Positions 42,143 to 51,339 of a stretch of 64,000 nt of DNA are shown here, one piece after another (positions within the stretch are counted from its first letter, which is position 1; each line of letters starts with the position of its first letter). The notes below the pieces were generated by a model. That model did not search any database, was not told the DNA's origin, and saw only the letters and a program-made list of their open reading frames with translations. Position numbers and translations under genes: made by a program. The stretch comes from 0-14-0-80-60-11 sp049322355 (GTDB lineage Bacteria > Desulfobacterota > Desulfobaccia > Desulfobaccales > 0-14-0-80-60-11). The stretch spans positions 124,001 through 188,000 of the forward strand of contig JBMORG010000029.1 in assembly GCA_049322355.1 (NCBI GenBank), in the 5' to 3' direction.

Positions 42143-42317
42143 TTTCACTTTCATTCTCCTTCAATTTTATTGTGATTAGATAAAATTTAATTGAGCGGAT
42201 TTCAGGCAACCCTGTCTTGGACAGTAACTTTGATCTCCACCTCCTCCTTTATAAGTTAAATCCCGCGCCATTTCCTTTTTAGGACCGCCGTTTTTGTGAT
42301 GCCTTTGTCATACTGAC

Positions 42318-42412
42318 CCTCTCCACTTCGGTAGTCCCGCTGCCATGGCCCTCAGGCTTTAGGCCGGAAACTTTGCGTCTTCACCTTTCGGAGGAGTTCG
42401 CCTTTTTCGGTG
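42318..42412 (-). promoter_or_regulatory. cyclic-di-GMP-I (GEMM) riboswitch upstream of the second flp
   Basis: Second copy of the aptamer: AAAAAGGCGAACTCCTCCGAAAG, GAAGACGCAAAGTTTCCGGCCTA, and GGCAGCGGGACTACC. Differences from the first copy fall mostly in paired regions and loops outside the core, as expected for a functional RNA. Confidence 0.85.
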
Positions 42413-42641
42413 GTAAGGATGCCTATGGTGGGTTTATCGGTATCATCTTTGGAAACTTTAATATTCTTTTTGCAGAAGTAAAAAATATCGGCCTGAGCCC
42501 TTGATTTGTAGGAAGCGACGTATTTCCGGGAGGGACGCATCAAAAAGATCGAATCCAAGTTGCCTAAAATACGGATACTGATTTCACACGGAGAAGGGGG
42601 AAAGATTTAAGTTTTCCCCAAAGTGGTCGAAAAGCATATTA

Positions 42642-43976
42642 ATGGAAAACTTAATTAGTAAAACCATGCTCGACACCGATTCATTACTCAAATTGGGGAA
42701 TGACAGGGAAGAGGCTGTCCCGCCCTTGCCCCAGTCAGTGGAGGAACTAGGCCTGCCGCCAATATTCCTGGCCCAGCTCGCCCTGAAGCACTGTTTTTTC
42801 CTGGACGTTTTTCTCCTGGGGGACCTGGTAGACCGTCTGAAGGTGTCTGCCAGCATCATCTCAAAGGTTTTGGATTATCTAAGAAAAGAAAAATATGTGG
42901 AAGTGAGGGGGCCTGACCCGTTGCGGCCGGTGGTGAGCGCGATAAGTTTAGCTCAACGTTATACTTTGACCGATGGTGGGAAAAAACGGGCCAGCCAGTT
43001 ATTGGAATACGATGCTTATACCGGTCCGGTGCCGGTAATATTGGAAGAATACTGGCGACAGGTGAAAAGGCAGAGCATTAAGTTGGCGGAGGTTACTCCC
43101 GACCGTCTTCAGCAATCCTTCGAAGGGGTGGTGTTGGCCCCCGAAATTTTGGAGCAATTGGGAGTGGCTGCCCTAAGTGGCTATCCCCTGTTCCTCTATG
43201 GTCCGCCCGGAAACGGCAAGACTTTCATTTCCCTGCGCTTGGGAAAAATTTGGGATGACAGCATCCTGGTGCCGTATGCCATATACGTGGCTGGCCAGGT
43301 GATTCAGGTTTTGGATGAAATGATTCATTCTCCTATCCGGGAAGAGGCCTCCGAGGTGGAGCGCGAAGACCGCCGGTGGGTGCGGTGCCGCCGCCCGGCG
43401 GTGATTGTGGGAGGCGAACTTACCCTGGACATGCTGGAACTGGCTTATAAACCCACCCTCAAGTATTATGAAGCTCCCTTGCAATTAAAGGCCAGCAATG
43501 GGATGTTTATTGTGGATGATTTCGGTCGCCAGCGCCTTTCCCCTCAGGAGTTGCTCAACCGGTGGATTATCCCCTTGGAAAATCGCCAAGATTTCCTCCA
43601 CTTGCGCACCGGTCAAAAAGTCGCCATTCCCTTTGACCTGTTTATTGTCTTTGCCACCAACCTGGAACCCCGTAACCTGGTGGATGAAGCCTTTCTGCGT
43701 CGTCTGCGTTCCAAAGTAAAATTGGATTATGTAACCCGCGACCAGTTTGTGGAGATTTTTCGGCTCTACTGTAATAAATACCAGTTTGAGTTTGATCCGA
43801 AAGTGGTGGAGTATCTGTTGACTACTTATTATGACGGCGGTAAAAATCCCCTGACATCGTGCCACCCCCGGGACCTGATGGAGAAGATCCTGGATTATTC
43901 CCGCTACTATAATATTCCCCCCCGCCTTACCGCGGAAAATTTAGACCGGGCCTGTCGAAGCTATTTTGTTTCTTGA
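42642..43976 (+). CDS. AAA+ ATPase with N-terminal winged-helix-like domain, 444 aa
   Basis: The N-terminal part (about 30-125) looks like a winged helix (LGDLVDRLKVSASIISKVLDYLRKEKYVEVRG). The ATPase follows: LFLYGPPGNGKTFISLRLG (Walker A, about 184-192), FIVDDFGRQ (Walker B), VFATNLEPRN (sensor 1) and a C-terminal lid with CHPRDLMEKILDYSRYY. Such proteins are often found beside tad loci in Desulfobacterota; the role is unknown. It is divergent from the pilin genes, sharing the region that holds the riboswitch leader. Confidence 0.8.
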   Translation: MENLISKTMLDTDSLLKLGNDREEAVPPLPQSVEELGLPPIFLAQLALKHCFFLDVFLLGDLVDRLKVSASIISKVLDYLRKEKYVEVRGPDPLRPVVSAISLAQRYTLTDGGKKRASQLLEYDAYTGPVPVILEEYWRQVKRQSIKLAEVTPDRLQQSFEGVVLAPEILEQLGVAALSGYPLFLYGPPGNGKTFISLRLGKIWDDSILVPYAIYVAGQVIQVLDEMIHSPIREEASEVEREDRRWVRCRRPAVIVGGELTLDMLELAYKPTLKYYEAPLQLKASNGMFIVDDFGRQRLSPQELLNRWIIPLENRQDFLHLRTGQKVAIPFDLFIVFATNLEPRNLVDEAFLRRLRSKVKLDYVTRDQFVEIFRLYCNKYQFEFDPKVVEYLLTTYYDGGKNPLTSCHPRDLMEKILDYSRYYNIPPRLTAENLDRACRSYFVS

Positions 43977-44289
43977 GCATGGCGTTTCTGGAGATTTTTT
44001 TCTTCCAAGGGCCTGCCGCTGTCTAAATTCATCTGGTCAACCCCTAAATAATACTCTGATTTTTTCATATGATAATAAAACTTATAGGGAACTTCTGGTC
44101 TTAGGGCTTCAAAAGCCAGGCCTATCCCGGGTCCTTCCTTCGTAAATTCTTATCAACCATTGACTTAGGTCATGGTTTTGCCAATCTTAATAGTTAAAAT
44201 CTAATTAACTGATGAGTGCATCTTTTTCTCGGTCATTGCTGCCGGGAACCTGATGCCCCGTAATCCATATGAAACAAGGAAATGTCTCC

Positions 44290-45012
44290 ATGACAACAAG
44301 ACAAATTATTCGAATAGATCAAGAAAAGTGTGACGGCTGTGGCCTGTGCGTCCCGTCGTGCGCCGAAGGGGCCATTCAAATCGTGGAAGGTAAGGCGCAG
44401 TTGCTGGCAGATCGGTTTTGTGACGGCCTGGGGGCTTGCCTGGGAGAATGTCCCCAGGGAGCCTTGACCATTGAGACCCGGGAGGCAGAGGAGTTTGTGG
44501 GGCCGGCCCCCGGTGCTGCGCATCCAGAAACGCCGGCCCCGGCCGGAGAGGTTTTCATCTGCCCGGGCAGCCGTATGCAGCAGTTCAAGCGGGAAAAAGT
44601 GGAAATAGCTCCAGGCGCCGAAACCTCGGCATTATCCCATTGGCCCATCAAGCTGCGTCTGGTGGCGCCCAAGGCCCCCTTTCTCAAAGGGGCCAGCCTC
44701 CTGGTGGCGGCCGACTGCGCTCCTTTTGCCGCCGGGGATTTCCACTCCCGCTATCTGGAGGGTAACGCGGTGGTTTGTGGCTGCCCTAAATTCGACGATG
44801 TCCCGGAGCATGTGGCTAAACTTACTGCAATTCTAAAGGAAAATGACATCCAGGAAATTTCCATCGTCAATATGGAGGTGCCTTGCTGTTTCGGGCTGGT
44901 GCAAATCGTTCGTCAGGCTTTGGAGGCCTCTGGCAAAAGCCTGCCGGTAACCATCTGCACCCTGGGAACCGCCGGGCAGCTTCTGCAACAGCAAAAAATC
45001 AAGGGAAAATGA
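44290..45012 (+). CDS. 4Fe-4S ferredoxin-domain protein, 240 aa
   Basis: Starts at the ATG behind AAGGAAA. N-terminal CDGCGLCVPSCAEGAI (about 13-28) and a second motif CDGLGACLGECPQGAL, so two 4Fe-4S clusters are likely, the second with an altered first spacing. The C-terminal part (about 120-235) has more Cys (AADCAPF, VVCGCPKFDD, VPCCFGLVQ) and resembles the common 4Fe-4S protein of sulfate reducers that sits beside a small HD-like protein. The partner gene follows after 7 bases. A role in electron transfer is clear; the substrate is not. Confidence 0.85.
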   Translation: MTTRQIIRIDQEKCDGCGLCVPSCAEGAIQIVEGKAQLLADRFCDGLGACLGECPQGALTIETREAEEFVGPAPGAAHPETPAPAGEVFICPGSRMQQFKREKVEIAPGAETSALSHWPIKLRLVAPKAPFLKGASLLVAADCAPFAAGDFHSRYLEGNAVVCGCPKFDDVPEHVAKLTAILKENDIQEISIVNMEVPCCFGLVQIVRQALEASGKSLPVTICTLGTAGQLLQQQKIKGK

Positions 45013-45019
45013 GGTTGAC

Positions 45020-45637
45020 ATGGAACAGATGAAATGTCCCGGCCAGGATACCCGCTTCTGGAAACCCGATGATATCTTTGTGGCTGAATGCCCCAAATGT
45101 GGAGCGGAAATCGAGTTTTTTAAGGACGACGCCCGGCGCCGTTGTGCCTGGTGTGGCCACATGTTTTACAATCCCAAAATCGAGCTGGGTTGCGCCGAAT
45201 GGTGTCAATACGCCGAAAAATGTGTGCCTGACCTGGTAAGGGCAAAAAAAGCCGCCCAGAACTTCAAAGAATTGCTTTCTGAGATGGTCAAGTCCCATCT
45301 GAAGGAAGATCAGGTGGCCTGGGAACGCACCTTCGAGGGCGTGAAATTTGCCCAAGACCTCCTCAAAGCCGAAGGGGGGGACCCCAAAGTAGTTTTGGCT
45401 GCAGTTTTACTTCATAGGGTGGCGCCGGGCAAGGCCCAGGAATTTCTGGCCGAACTGGAAACCGAGCCGGAGATCACCGAGGCCATCCTGGAATTGCTGG
45501 CTGGTAAAGGGGCAGAACGTGATTTGAACCGGCAGCTGTATAACGACGTCCTAACCCTGTTGGCGGTAGAAACCGGATCACCCCGGCAGTTCAACACTCG
45601 CACAGCCCGGCGTCTGGCCGAAGCTAAGCCCGATTAA
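45020..45637 (+). CDS. zinc-ribbon plus degenerate HD-like protein, 205 aa
   Basis: The N terminus has two Cys pairs (CPKCGAEI, CAWCGHMF), a zinc ribbon, then CAEWCQYAEKC, a further Cys cluster. The C-terminal helical part resembles an HD phosphohydrolase fold (VVLAAVLLHRVAPGKA), but the metal-binding His-Asp is replaced by His-Arg, so hydrolase activity is doubtful. It is co-transcribed with the ferredoxin gene. Proteins of this layout are often labelled phosphohydrolase; that label is not supported by the residues here. Confidence 0.75.
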   Translation: MEQMKCPGQDTRFWKPDDIFVAECPKCGAEIEFFKDDARRRCAWCGHMFYNPKIELGCAEWCQYAEKCVPDLVRAKKAAQNFKELLSEMVKSHLKEDQVAWERTFEGVKFAQDLLKAEGGDPKVVLAAVLLHRVAPGKAQEFLAELETEPEITEAILELLAGKGAERDLNRQLYNDVLTLLAVETGSPRQFNTRTARRLAEAKPD

Positions 45638-45803
45638 GCTACCGGACTGCATGGGATGCCGCAGCTTTTAAGAGAAATTGGGCCTGAACCGATAAGCTTT
45701 CATAGATGCCAGGTCCATTTAAGATCTCAAACATGATTTGTAAGAGTTGCATTTTTAGGTTATTTTAACCACAAACCATAAACGCCGAACAGAAACGGTT
45801 TTA

Positions 45804-46193
45804 ATGATGGTGGTTGCCGGCAAGGGTTTCGAAGGCTTCGATCAATCCATAAAATGGGTCGCCGTGGGCATCGAATCCATAGCCATCGGCATCATCATGC
45901 TGGGGGCCATTATCACCACCCTCGTCTTTACTTGGCGGGTTATCCAGGAGGGAAGTCTCGACAGTTGTTACCGGAGGTTTCGCAGCGACTTCGGCAAGGC
46001 CATATTGCTGGGTTTGGAATTCCTCATCGCTTCCGATATAATCGGTACGGTGGCGGTAGGGCCAACTTTTAAAGACTTGGGGATCTTGGCCCTCTTGGTG
46101 GTGATCCGTACCTTTTTGAGTTTTTCACTGGAGCTGGAGATCACCGGCCGCTGGCCCTGGCAGAAAAGCATCACTGATGGAGGATCCAATTAA
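45804..46193 (+). CDS. DUF1622 family membrane protein, 129 aa
   Basis: Three membrane helices (about 18-44, 72-88, 90-112) with the family segments VAVGIESIAIGIIMLGAI, FGKAILLGLEFLIASDIIGTV and VVIRTFLSFSLELEI. Function unknown in all members. The start lacks a clear ribosome binding site. Confidence 0.85.
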   Translation: MMVVAGKGFEGFDQSIKWVAVGIESIAIGIIMLGAIITTLVFTWRVIQEGSLDSCYRRFRSDFGKAILLGLEFLIASDIIGTVAVGPTFKDLGILALLVVIRTFLSFSLELEITGRWPWQKSITDGGSN

Positions 46194-46236
46194 ATAAAGA
46201 AGCCCATTTGTGCGTTGATTTTTGCTTTTCTTATAA

Positions 46237-47331
46237 ATGACCCTTACCAAGGTGCTTAACCGGGTTCAGCCCAAACCTGCTAACAACCTTATCTGCCAGA
46301 GATATTCTTCGTTGCAAATAACCAAAATACTTGTTTGGCACCAGGGGGCTCTGGGGGATCTGCTTCTGGCGGGTCCGGCTCTGGCAGCCGTAAGCCGCCA
46401 TTATTCCGGGGCCCGGATCACTGCCCTGGGACACCCCGAGCGCTGGGGCTTGTTGGCTGGGAGCCTGCCCCTGGATGAGGTCTGGGACAGTAGCAAGGCC
46501 ATCTGGGCTCCATTGTTCGGTAGCAGGGCCCTGCCCGCCGTAATTCGAGAGCGCTTGAGCCGCTTCCAGTTAGCCCTGGTCTTCAGTCCCCGACCCCAAA
46601 CCATCCTACTGGACCAGCTACACCAAGCCGGAATTCCCCTAGTCCACTGGCTCCCTTCCTTTCCGGAAAGCGGCACCGAGGCGGTGGCGGTCATCCAGGC
46701 CCGCCATCTGGCCGCACTGGAGGTTCATTATACGCCTGGGCCGTTTAAATTGATACTGGAGGACGATAAGGAAGAACCGGTTGAACTCCCCGGGCCGGGC
46801 CCTTGGCTGGCGGTGGCTCCAGGCAGCGGCCAGTCACGCAAAAACTGGCCCTTGTCCCATTATTACGAAGTCAGCCGGGCCCTGGCCTGGGAGTTCGGTC
46901 TCAAAGTGGTGTGGCTGGCCGGTCCCGCCGAAGAAGCTGCATTGCCATACCTGGAGGCTCTGGCAAAAGCCCAGGACCACCTTCTCCTGGCGAACCGGCC
47001 CCTGGCCTGGATAGCTATGGTATTGTCCCACTGCCGCCTGTACCTGGGCAACGACAGCGGCCTGACGCATTTGGCCGCGGCAGTTTCTGGACCTGATGTC
47101 CTGGCCCTGTTTGGCCCAACCGACCCAAGGGTATGGGCGCCTCTGGGGCCGCACGTGCATGCCCTAACCGCACCCTGTCCCCAGGCCCCTTGTGCCGCAG
47201 GCCGTACCATTGCCTGTAAGGAGCCTGTATGCATGGAGGCGCTGTCGCCGAAAACTGTTCTGGCCGCTGCGGCCAGCCTTTTATCGGCTTTTGCCCAAAA
47301 GGCTGGCAGAGAGGATTTCCAGGATTTTTGA
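46237..47331 (+). CDS. glycosyltransferase family 9 (heptosyltransferase-like), 364 aa
   Basis: GT9 fold with ILVWHQGALGDLLLAGPAL (N-terminal catalytic strand, residues 31-49), VAPGSGQSRKNWPLSHY (about 189-205) and the nucleotide-sugar site LYLGNDSGLTHLAAAVSGPDVLALFGPTDPRVWAP. It would add heptose or a related sugar to lipopolysaccharide core. The first 30 residues are not conserved in the family, so translation may begin further in (a TTG at 46312 is possible). A strong terminator follows at 47615. Confidence 0.88.
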   Translation: MTLTKVLNRVQPKPANNLICQRYSSLQITKILVWHQGALGDLLLAGPALAAVSRHYSGARITALGHPERWGLLAGSLPLDEVWDSSKAIWAPLFGSRALPAVIRERLSRFQLALVFSPRPQTILLDQLHQAGIPLVHWLPSFPESGTEAVAVIQARHLAALEVHYTPGPFKLILEDDKEEPVELPGPGPWLAVAPGSGQSRKNWPLSHYYEVSRALAWEFGLKVVWLAGPAEEAALPYLEALAKAQDHLLLANRPLAWIAMVLSHCRLYLGNDSGLTHLAAAVSGPDVLALFGPTDPRVWAPLGPHVHALTAPCPQAPCAAGRTIACKEPVCMEALSPKTVLAAAASLLSAFAQKAGREDFQDF

Positions 47332-47614
47332 CACCGGTTACTTGCTCTTTGTGCCTAAGGCGGTTAAAAATTTTGGCCAGGCGATTTTGGGTAGAGGTGG
47401 TGTAAATTTCTATTCCATGATCGGGCAAAAGCTAAAAATTTAAGTCAGATTCGTACAAAAATTTGAACTATATCCAGACCAGCCAGTCTCTCTGATATCC
47501 GGAACCTGTTGTCTTTATTGGCTAAGCTGCCTTTTAGCGAGATTGGCACCATTTGTGCAGTACTATAATGCAGGTTACCCCCGAAAATACCCTATACCAA
47601 TTTCTCCTTTCTCC

Positions 47615-47651
47615 TAATGGCCGGGCTCCCCCTCCCGGCCATTATATTTTT
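47615..47651 (+). terminator. intrinsic terminator after the GT9 gene
   Basis: Perfect 11-bp stem TAATGGCCGGG/CCCGGCCATTA with an 8-base loop, followed by TATTTTT. It lies within a 400-bp gap that otherwise shows no gene. Confidence 0.85.
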
Positions 47652-47739
47652 GGCCTTTCTTAGTTAACCATACCTTAATTTTTTGTGCCGGATAACGGCG
47701 CCAATTTTCATAATTTGCTTCTTCGCCCCCTTTTCCCCT

Positions 47740-48792
47740 TTATAGACATGTCCGGCCGCCGAAGTATTCCTGCACCATCTTTAACTCCGATCCCCCGGTT
47801 ATTAGGGTCTCTCTCAGAGAACTCAGACGATCCGCCGCTTCCCGGCCCCGCGGGATTAGGTCCGCCTCCGTCGCCAGGAGACGGGCAGTGTCCCACGCGG
47901 CCTCCCAGTTGTTACAGATGAGCAGCAGGTCGGCCCCCGAGGCCAGAGCTTCTTTGGCCCCTTGGGGCGCCGATAGTTGGGTGGCGATAGCCCCCATCTC
48001 CAGGTCGTCGGTGATGATCACTCCCTTAAACCCCAGGCGCCCCCGTAACCAGTTGTGCAAAGCCACCGAAGAAAGGGTGGCCGGGCGCGCCTCCCACTCC
48101 GGCACCTGAAGGTGCGCGGTCATGACCATGGGGACCCCTGCGGCCACCGCCTGCTGAAAGGGGAGTAAGTCCACTTTCCGTTCGGCATCGCCAGATTGCG
48201 CCAGGGGCAAGGCTTCGTGGGAGTCGACCCCGGTGTCCCCCAGGCCCGGAAAATGTTTGGCCACCGGGATTATCCCTCCGGACATATACCCTTTAATGGC
48301 GGCCAGAGCAAAGCGGGCCACGTGCTCTGGGTCTCGGCCGTAAGCGCGGTCCCATTGGGGGCAGCGTGGTGAGCGCGGCACATCCAGGACCGGGGCCAGA
48401 TTGACGTTGAGGCCCACCAGAGAAAGTTCCCGGGCCACGTGCCGGGCCAAATGTGCGACCTCCTTGGGCGTTTTTGTAGTCCCCAATTCTCGCGCCGGCG
48501 GGATGATCGTAAAAGGCGCCTTCAGGCGCTGGACCCGACCCCCCTCCTGATCCACCGCAATAAGCAGCGGCTGTCCCGTGGCTGCCAGAGCCTGGTGTTG
48601 CAGCTCCCTCGTCAACTCCCAAACCTGCTCCGGGCCCTCGATATTCCGGGCAAAGAGGATGATGCCCCCCACCTTTAAGTCCCGCACCAGTTCCCGGGCC
48701 ACCGCGTCCATCCGGGGGCCGGGAATTCCCACCATGAGAAGCTGACCCCAGAAAGCGGGGTGATCGGGGTTGATCGGGTTGTCCCTGGACAT
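47740..48792 (-). CDS. nagZ: beta-N-acetylhexosaminidase (NagZ), 350 aa
   Basis: Glycoside hydrolase family 3. The signature PVAKHFPGLGDTGVDSHEALP (about 169-190) includes the His/Asp catalytic dyad of NagZ, and the nucleophile Asp is in VIITDDLEMGAI. N-terminal QLLMVGIPG and VDQEGGRVQRL fit the family. The enzyme removes N-acetylglucosamine from recycled peptidoglycan in the cytoplasm. Confidence 0.93.
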   Translation of the reverse strand: MSRDNPINPDHPAFWGQLLMVGIPGPRMDAVARELVRDLKVGGIILFARNIEGPEQVWELTRELQHQALAATGQPLLIAVDQEGGRVQRLKAPFTIIPPARELGTTKTPKEVAHLARHVARELSLVGLNVNLAPVLDVPRSPRCPQWDRAYGRDPEHVARFALAAIKGYMSGGIIPVAKHFPGLGDTGVDSHEALPLAQSGDAERKVDLLPFQQAVAAGVPMVMTAHLQVPEWEARPATLSSVALHNWLRGRLGFKGVIITDDLEMGAIATQLSAPQGAKEALASGADLLLICNNWEAAWDTARLLATEADLIPRGREAADRLSSLRETLITGGSELKMVQEYFGGRTCL

Positions 48793-48847
48793 GGCTTATC
48801 TCCGATTAAGCTTCGAAGTCTTCAGCAATTACCGCGAAAATCCCACC

Positions 48848-48876
48848 GTAGGGGCGACCCGCCGGATCGCCCCTAC
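48848..48876. repeat. short palindromic repeat (GTAGGGGCGA type)
   Basis: GTAGGGGCGA pairs with TCGCCCCTAC around a 9-base loop in the gap upstream of nagZ. The same kind of unit is widespread in GC-rich proteobacterial genomes. Confidence 0.6.
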
Positions 48877-48913
48877 ATAGGACTTTCAGCTTTTAGGGTG
48901 CTTCTATTGCTAA

Positions 48914-49624
48914 TTATGACCGTTTTTTCAAAATCTCCGCCAGGTGGTAAAAATTCAAGTTTCGAGCCGCCGGGACCCCGAGCCCTTGTAAATGGAGCAG
49001 GCAGCTGTAATCCAGGGACACCAACCCCGAAGCACCGGTAGCTGCCACCGCCTCCAGATAGGCCTCGCCGACCTTTCGGGAGATATCGGGCTGCATCATA
49101 CTGAAAGTCCCGCCAAAGCCGCAACAGGTCAAATAAGGTGAAACTGTGCGCACTTCCAGGCCCTCCACTTGGGATAAAATTTCCCGGGCGCATGATAAGA
49201 CCCCCAACTGTTTGGCCTTACATGATTGGTGCAGGACCAGGGAGTCTTTAAATTTTGGGGTCCAAGGAAGCGGCCCTAACCGGGCCAGCCACTCGCTCAA
49301 CTCCAGGACCCGGGAAGCCAGGGCTTCCACGGCCTGGCATTCGTTAGTCCCCGCGGCCAATTCGGGGTAGCAGTGCCGCACCAGGTAAGTGCAGGAGGCG
49401 CTGGGGCAAAGGATGGTTTCGGCTCCGGCAAAGACCTGCAAAAAATGCCGCATGAGCTTGCGGGCCGTGGTCGAATCTCCTGCCGTCCAGGCGAACTGGC
49501 CACAGCAGGTCTGGTCTTCCGGGTATTCCCAAGAAACCCCCAGGCCATCCAGGAGACCGGTAACCGCAAAGGCCACTTCGGGTGCGCACTGGTCCAGGAA
49601 GCAGGGTATGAAAAGTTTGACCAA
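48914..49624 (-). CDS. LutA/YkgE-like cysteine-rich (CCG) iron-sulfur protein, 236 aa
   Basis: Two CCG-type halves: PCFLDQCAPE near the N terminus with EDQTCCGQFAW and PSASCTYLV, then LHQSCKAKQLG, TCCGFGGTFS and SLDYSCLLHL. This is the layout of LutA (lactate utilisation) and of the HdrB/GlpC C-terminal part. No LutB or LutC gene is adjacent, so the electron partner is unknown. All expected Cys are present; no Sec here. Confidence 0.88.
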   Translation of the reverse strand: MVKLFIPCFLDQCAPEVAFAVTGLLDGLGVSWEYPEDQTCCGQFAWTAGDSTTARKLMRHFLQVFAGAETILCPSASCTYLVRHCYPELAAGTNECQAVEALASRVLELSEWLARLGPLPWTPKFKDSLVLHQSCKAKQLGVLSCAREILSQVEGLEVRTVSPYLTCCGFGGTFSMMQPDISRKVGEAYLEAVAATGASGLVSLDYSCLLHLQGLGVPAARNLNFYHLAEILKKRS

Positions 49625-49758
49625 TTTCTCTCTCTTTTGGTTCTTTTATCACAAATGCCGATGCTGAGGGAAGAATCGCCTCAGTTTCCTCAACAGGAGC
49701 GGTGAATTGAGGCGGCCCTTAATTGCCTTTATCTGCCGCGGAAATGAAATCCTTTCCC

Positions 49759-49788
49759 TTGACAGTTTTATGTTGGTTTTTATAGAAT
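49759..49788 (+). promoter_or_regulatory. sigma-70-type promoter candidate upstream of the NtrC-type gene
   Basis: TTGACA at 49759-49764, a 16-base spacer and TATAGAAT at 49781-49788, about 58 bases before the start codon at 49846. Confidence 0.55.
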
Positions 49789-49845
49789 AAAATCAAAAAT
49801 TTACAAATAATAAGTGCTTGACTCCTAAAAGGAATTCTTCCCTCC

Positions 49846-51195
49846 ATGACCGAAGCCCCGGCTCATATTCTGGTGATCGATGATGACAAAGCCATGCGGG
49901 ACGCCTGCTTCCAGATCCTCTCCCGCAAAGGCTTCCAGGTGGAGTTGGCCCCCGGCGCCAAGCAGGGCCTGGCACTGCTGGAGCGCCAATCCTTCGACGC
50001 CATCCTCCTGGACCTGGTCATGCCCGACATGGATGGCCTGGAAGCCCTGAAAAAAATCCGGGCCCTGGACCCTGACGTCGAAGTCATCATAATTACGGGC
50101 TACGGGACCATCCAGTCCGCCGTGGAATCCATCAAGGCCGGGGCCTTCCATTTCCTTTCCAAGCCCTTCGTGCCCGACGATTTGAGAAACCTGGTGGGCC
50201 GGGCCCTGGAAAAACGCCGCCTGGATCTGGAAAACCTCTATCTGCGCCAGGAACTGCGCACCAAAGACGAGCGCAACGTCCTGGTCTATGAGAGCGAATC
50301 CATGGTCCGGATCATGGACATGATTACCCGGGTGGCGCCCACGGACAGCACCGTGCTCATCACCGGGGAATCCGGCACCGGCAAAGGCCTGGTGGCCCGG
50401 AAGATTCACCAGATGAGCCAGCGCTCCCGGCGGCCCTTCATCACCGTGGATTGCGGCACCCTGGTGGAGACCCTGTTCGAAAGCGAACTCTTCGGGCACG
50501 TCAAAGGCTCCTTCACCGGGGCCGACGCCAACAAAGTGGGCAAATTCGAACTGGCCCAGAACGGCACCCTGTTTTTTGACGAAATCAGCAACATCGGCCT
50601 GGAAGTACAGGCCAAATTGCTCCGGGCCGTGGAGGAACGTAAAATTTCCAAGGTGGGCAGTCACCGGGTGATTACCGTGGATGTGCGCATCATCGCGGCC
50701 ACCAACAAGGATCTCGCCAAAGCCATCAAAGACGGCACCTTCCGGGAAGACCTGTTTTACCGCCTCAACGTCGTCCTCATCCAGATGCCGCCCCTGCGGG
50801 AGCGCAAAAACGATATCCCCCTGCTGGTCCAACACTTTTTGGAAAAATACAACGCCCGCCTGCGCAAAGAGATTCGGGGCATCTCGCCGGACGCCCTGGA
50901 CCTGATGGTGCGCCATGACTGGCCCGGCAATGTCCGGGAGTTGGAAAACACCATGGAGCGCCTGGTGGTCTTGAGCACCGGCCCCTACCTGGAACCCGCG
51001 GACCTGGTCTTTGCCGGCACCATCCTGACGCCGGCCGCGGCTTCTACCGAAGGCGGCTCCCTTAGAGACCTGGAACGGGACCACATCATCCAGACCCTGC
51101 AACGCTACGACGGCCACAAGAGCGAAACCGCCCGGGCCTTAGGGATCGACCGCAAGACTTTGAGGGAGAAGTTGAAGCGGTATAATCTTGAATAA
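49846..51195 (+). CDS. NtrC-family sigma-54-dependent response regulator, 449 aa
   Basis: Receiver with Asp56 (ILLDLVMP), AAA+ domain with GESGTGKG (Walker A), GSFTGA contact loop, FFDEIS Walker B, WPGNVRELE and a C-terminal Fis-type helix (LGIDRKTLREKLKRY). Start ATG behind AAAGGAA. No kinase gene is adjacent, so it is an orphan regulator; the partner kinase could be any of the PAS kinases elsewhere. Confidence 0.93.
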   Translation: MTEAPAHILVIDDDKAMRDACFQILSRKGFQVELAPGAKQGLALLERQSFDAILLDLVMPDMDGLEALKKIRALDPDVEVIIITGYGTIQSAVESIKAGAFHFLSKPFVPDDLRNLVGRALEKRRLDLENLYLRQELRTKDERNVLVYESESMVRIMDMITRVAPTDSTVLITGESGTGKGLVARKIHQMSQRSRRPFITVDCGTLVETLFESELFGHVKGSFTGADANKVGKFELAQNGTLFFDEISNIGLEVQAKLLRAVEERKISKVGSHRVITVDVRIIAATNKDLAKAIKDGTFREDLFYRLNVVLIQMPPLRERKNDIPLLVQHFLEKYNARLRKEIRGISPDALDLMVRHDWPGNVRELENTMERLVVLSTGPYLEPADLVFAGTILTPAAASTEGGSLRDLERDHIIQTLQRYDGHKSETARALGIDRKTLREKLKRYNLE

Positions 51196-51206
51196 AGCCA
51201 TTTATA

Positions 51207-51327
51207 AAGCAAAGCCCAGCTTTGCGCCATTTGTGCGTGCTCAAGTGCAACTGGGTACAAGAGTGTTCGCCCTCGTTCCCAAGTTGCACTTGGGAACGCT
51301 ATATTGGTCAAAGCTTAGCTTTGACAC
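51207..51327. repeat. REP/BIME array, left side of the RAYT gene
   Basis: Three small palindromes in a row: GCAAAGCCCAGCTTTGC, CGTTCCCAAGTTGCACTTGGGAACG, and CAAAGCTTAGCTTTG. The same units recur right of the transposase gene, as expected for REP sequences mobilised by their own enzyme. Confidence 0.75.
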
Positions 51328-51339
51328 CTTATAATTATA

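Noticed and set aside
42352..42558. Minus-strand open frame of 68 codons upstream of the second pilin
   Set aside because: It overlaps the second aptamer and shows no protein similarity.
48914..49624. Sec in the LutA-like CCG protein
   Set aside because: All Cys of both CCG motifs are encoded as Cys and the frame is unbroken.
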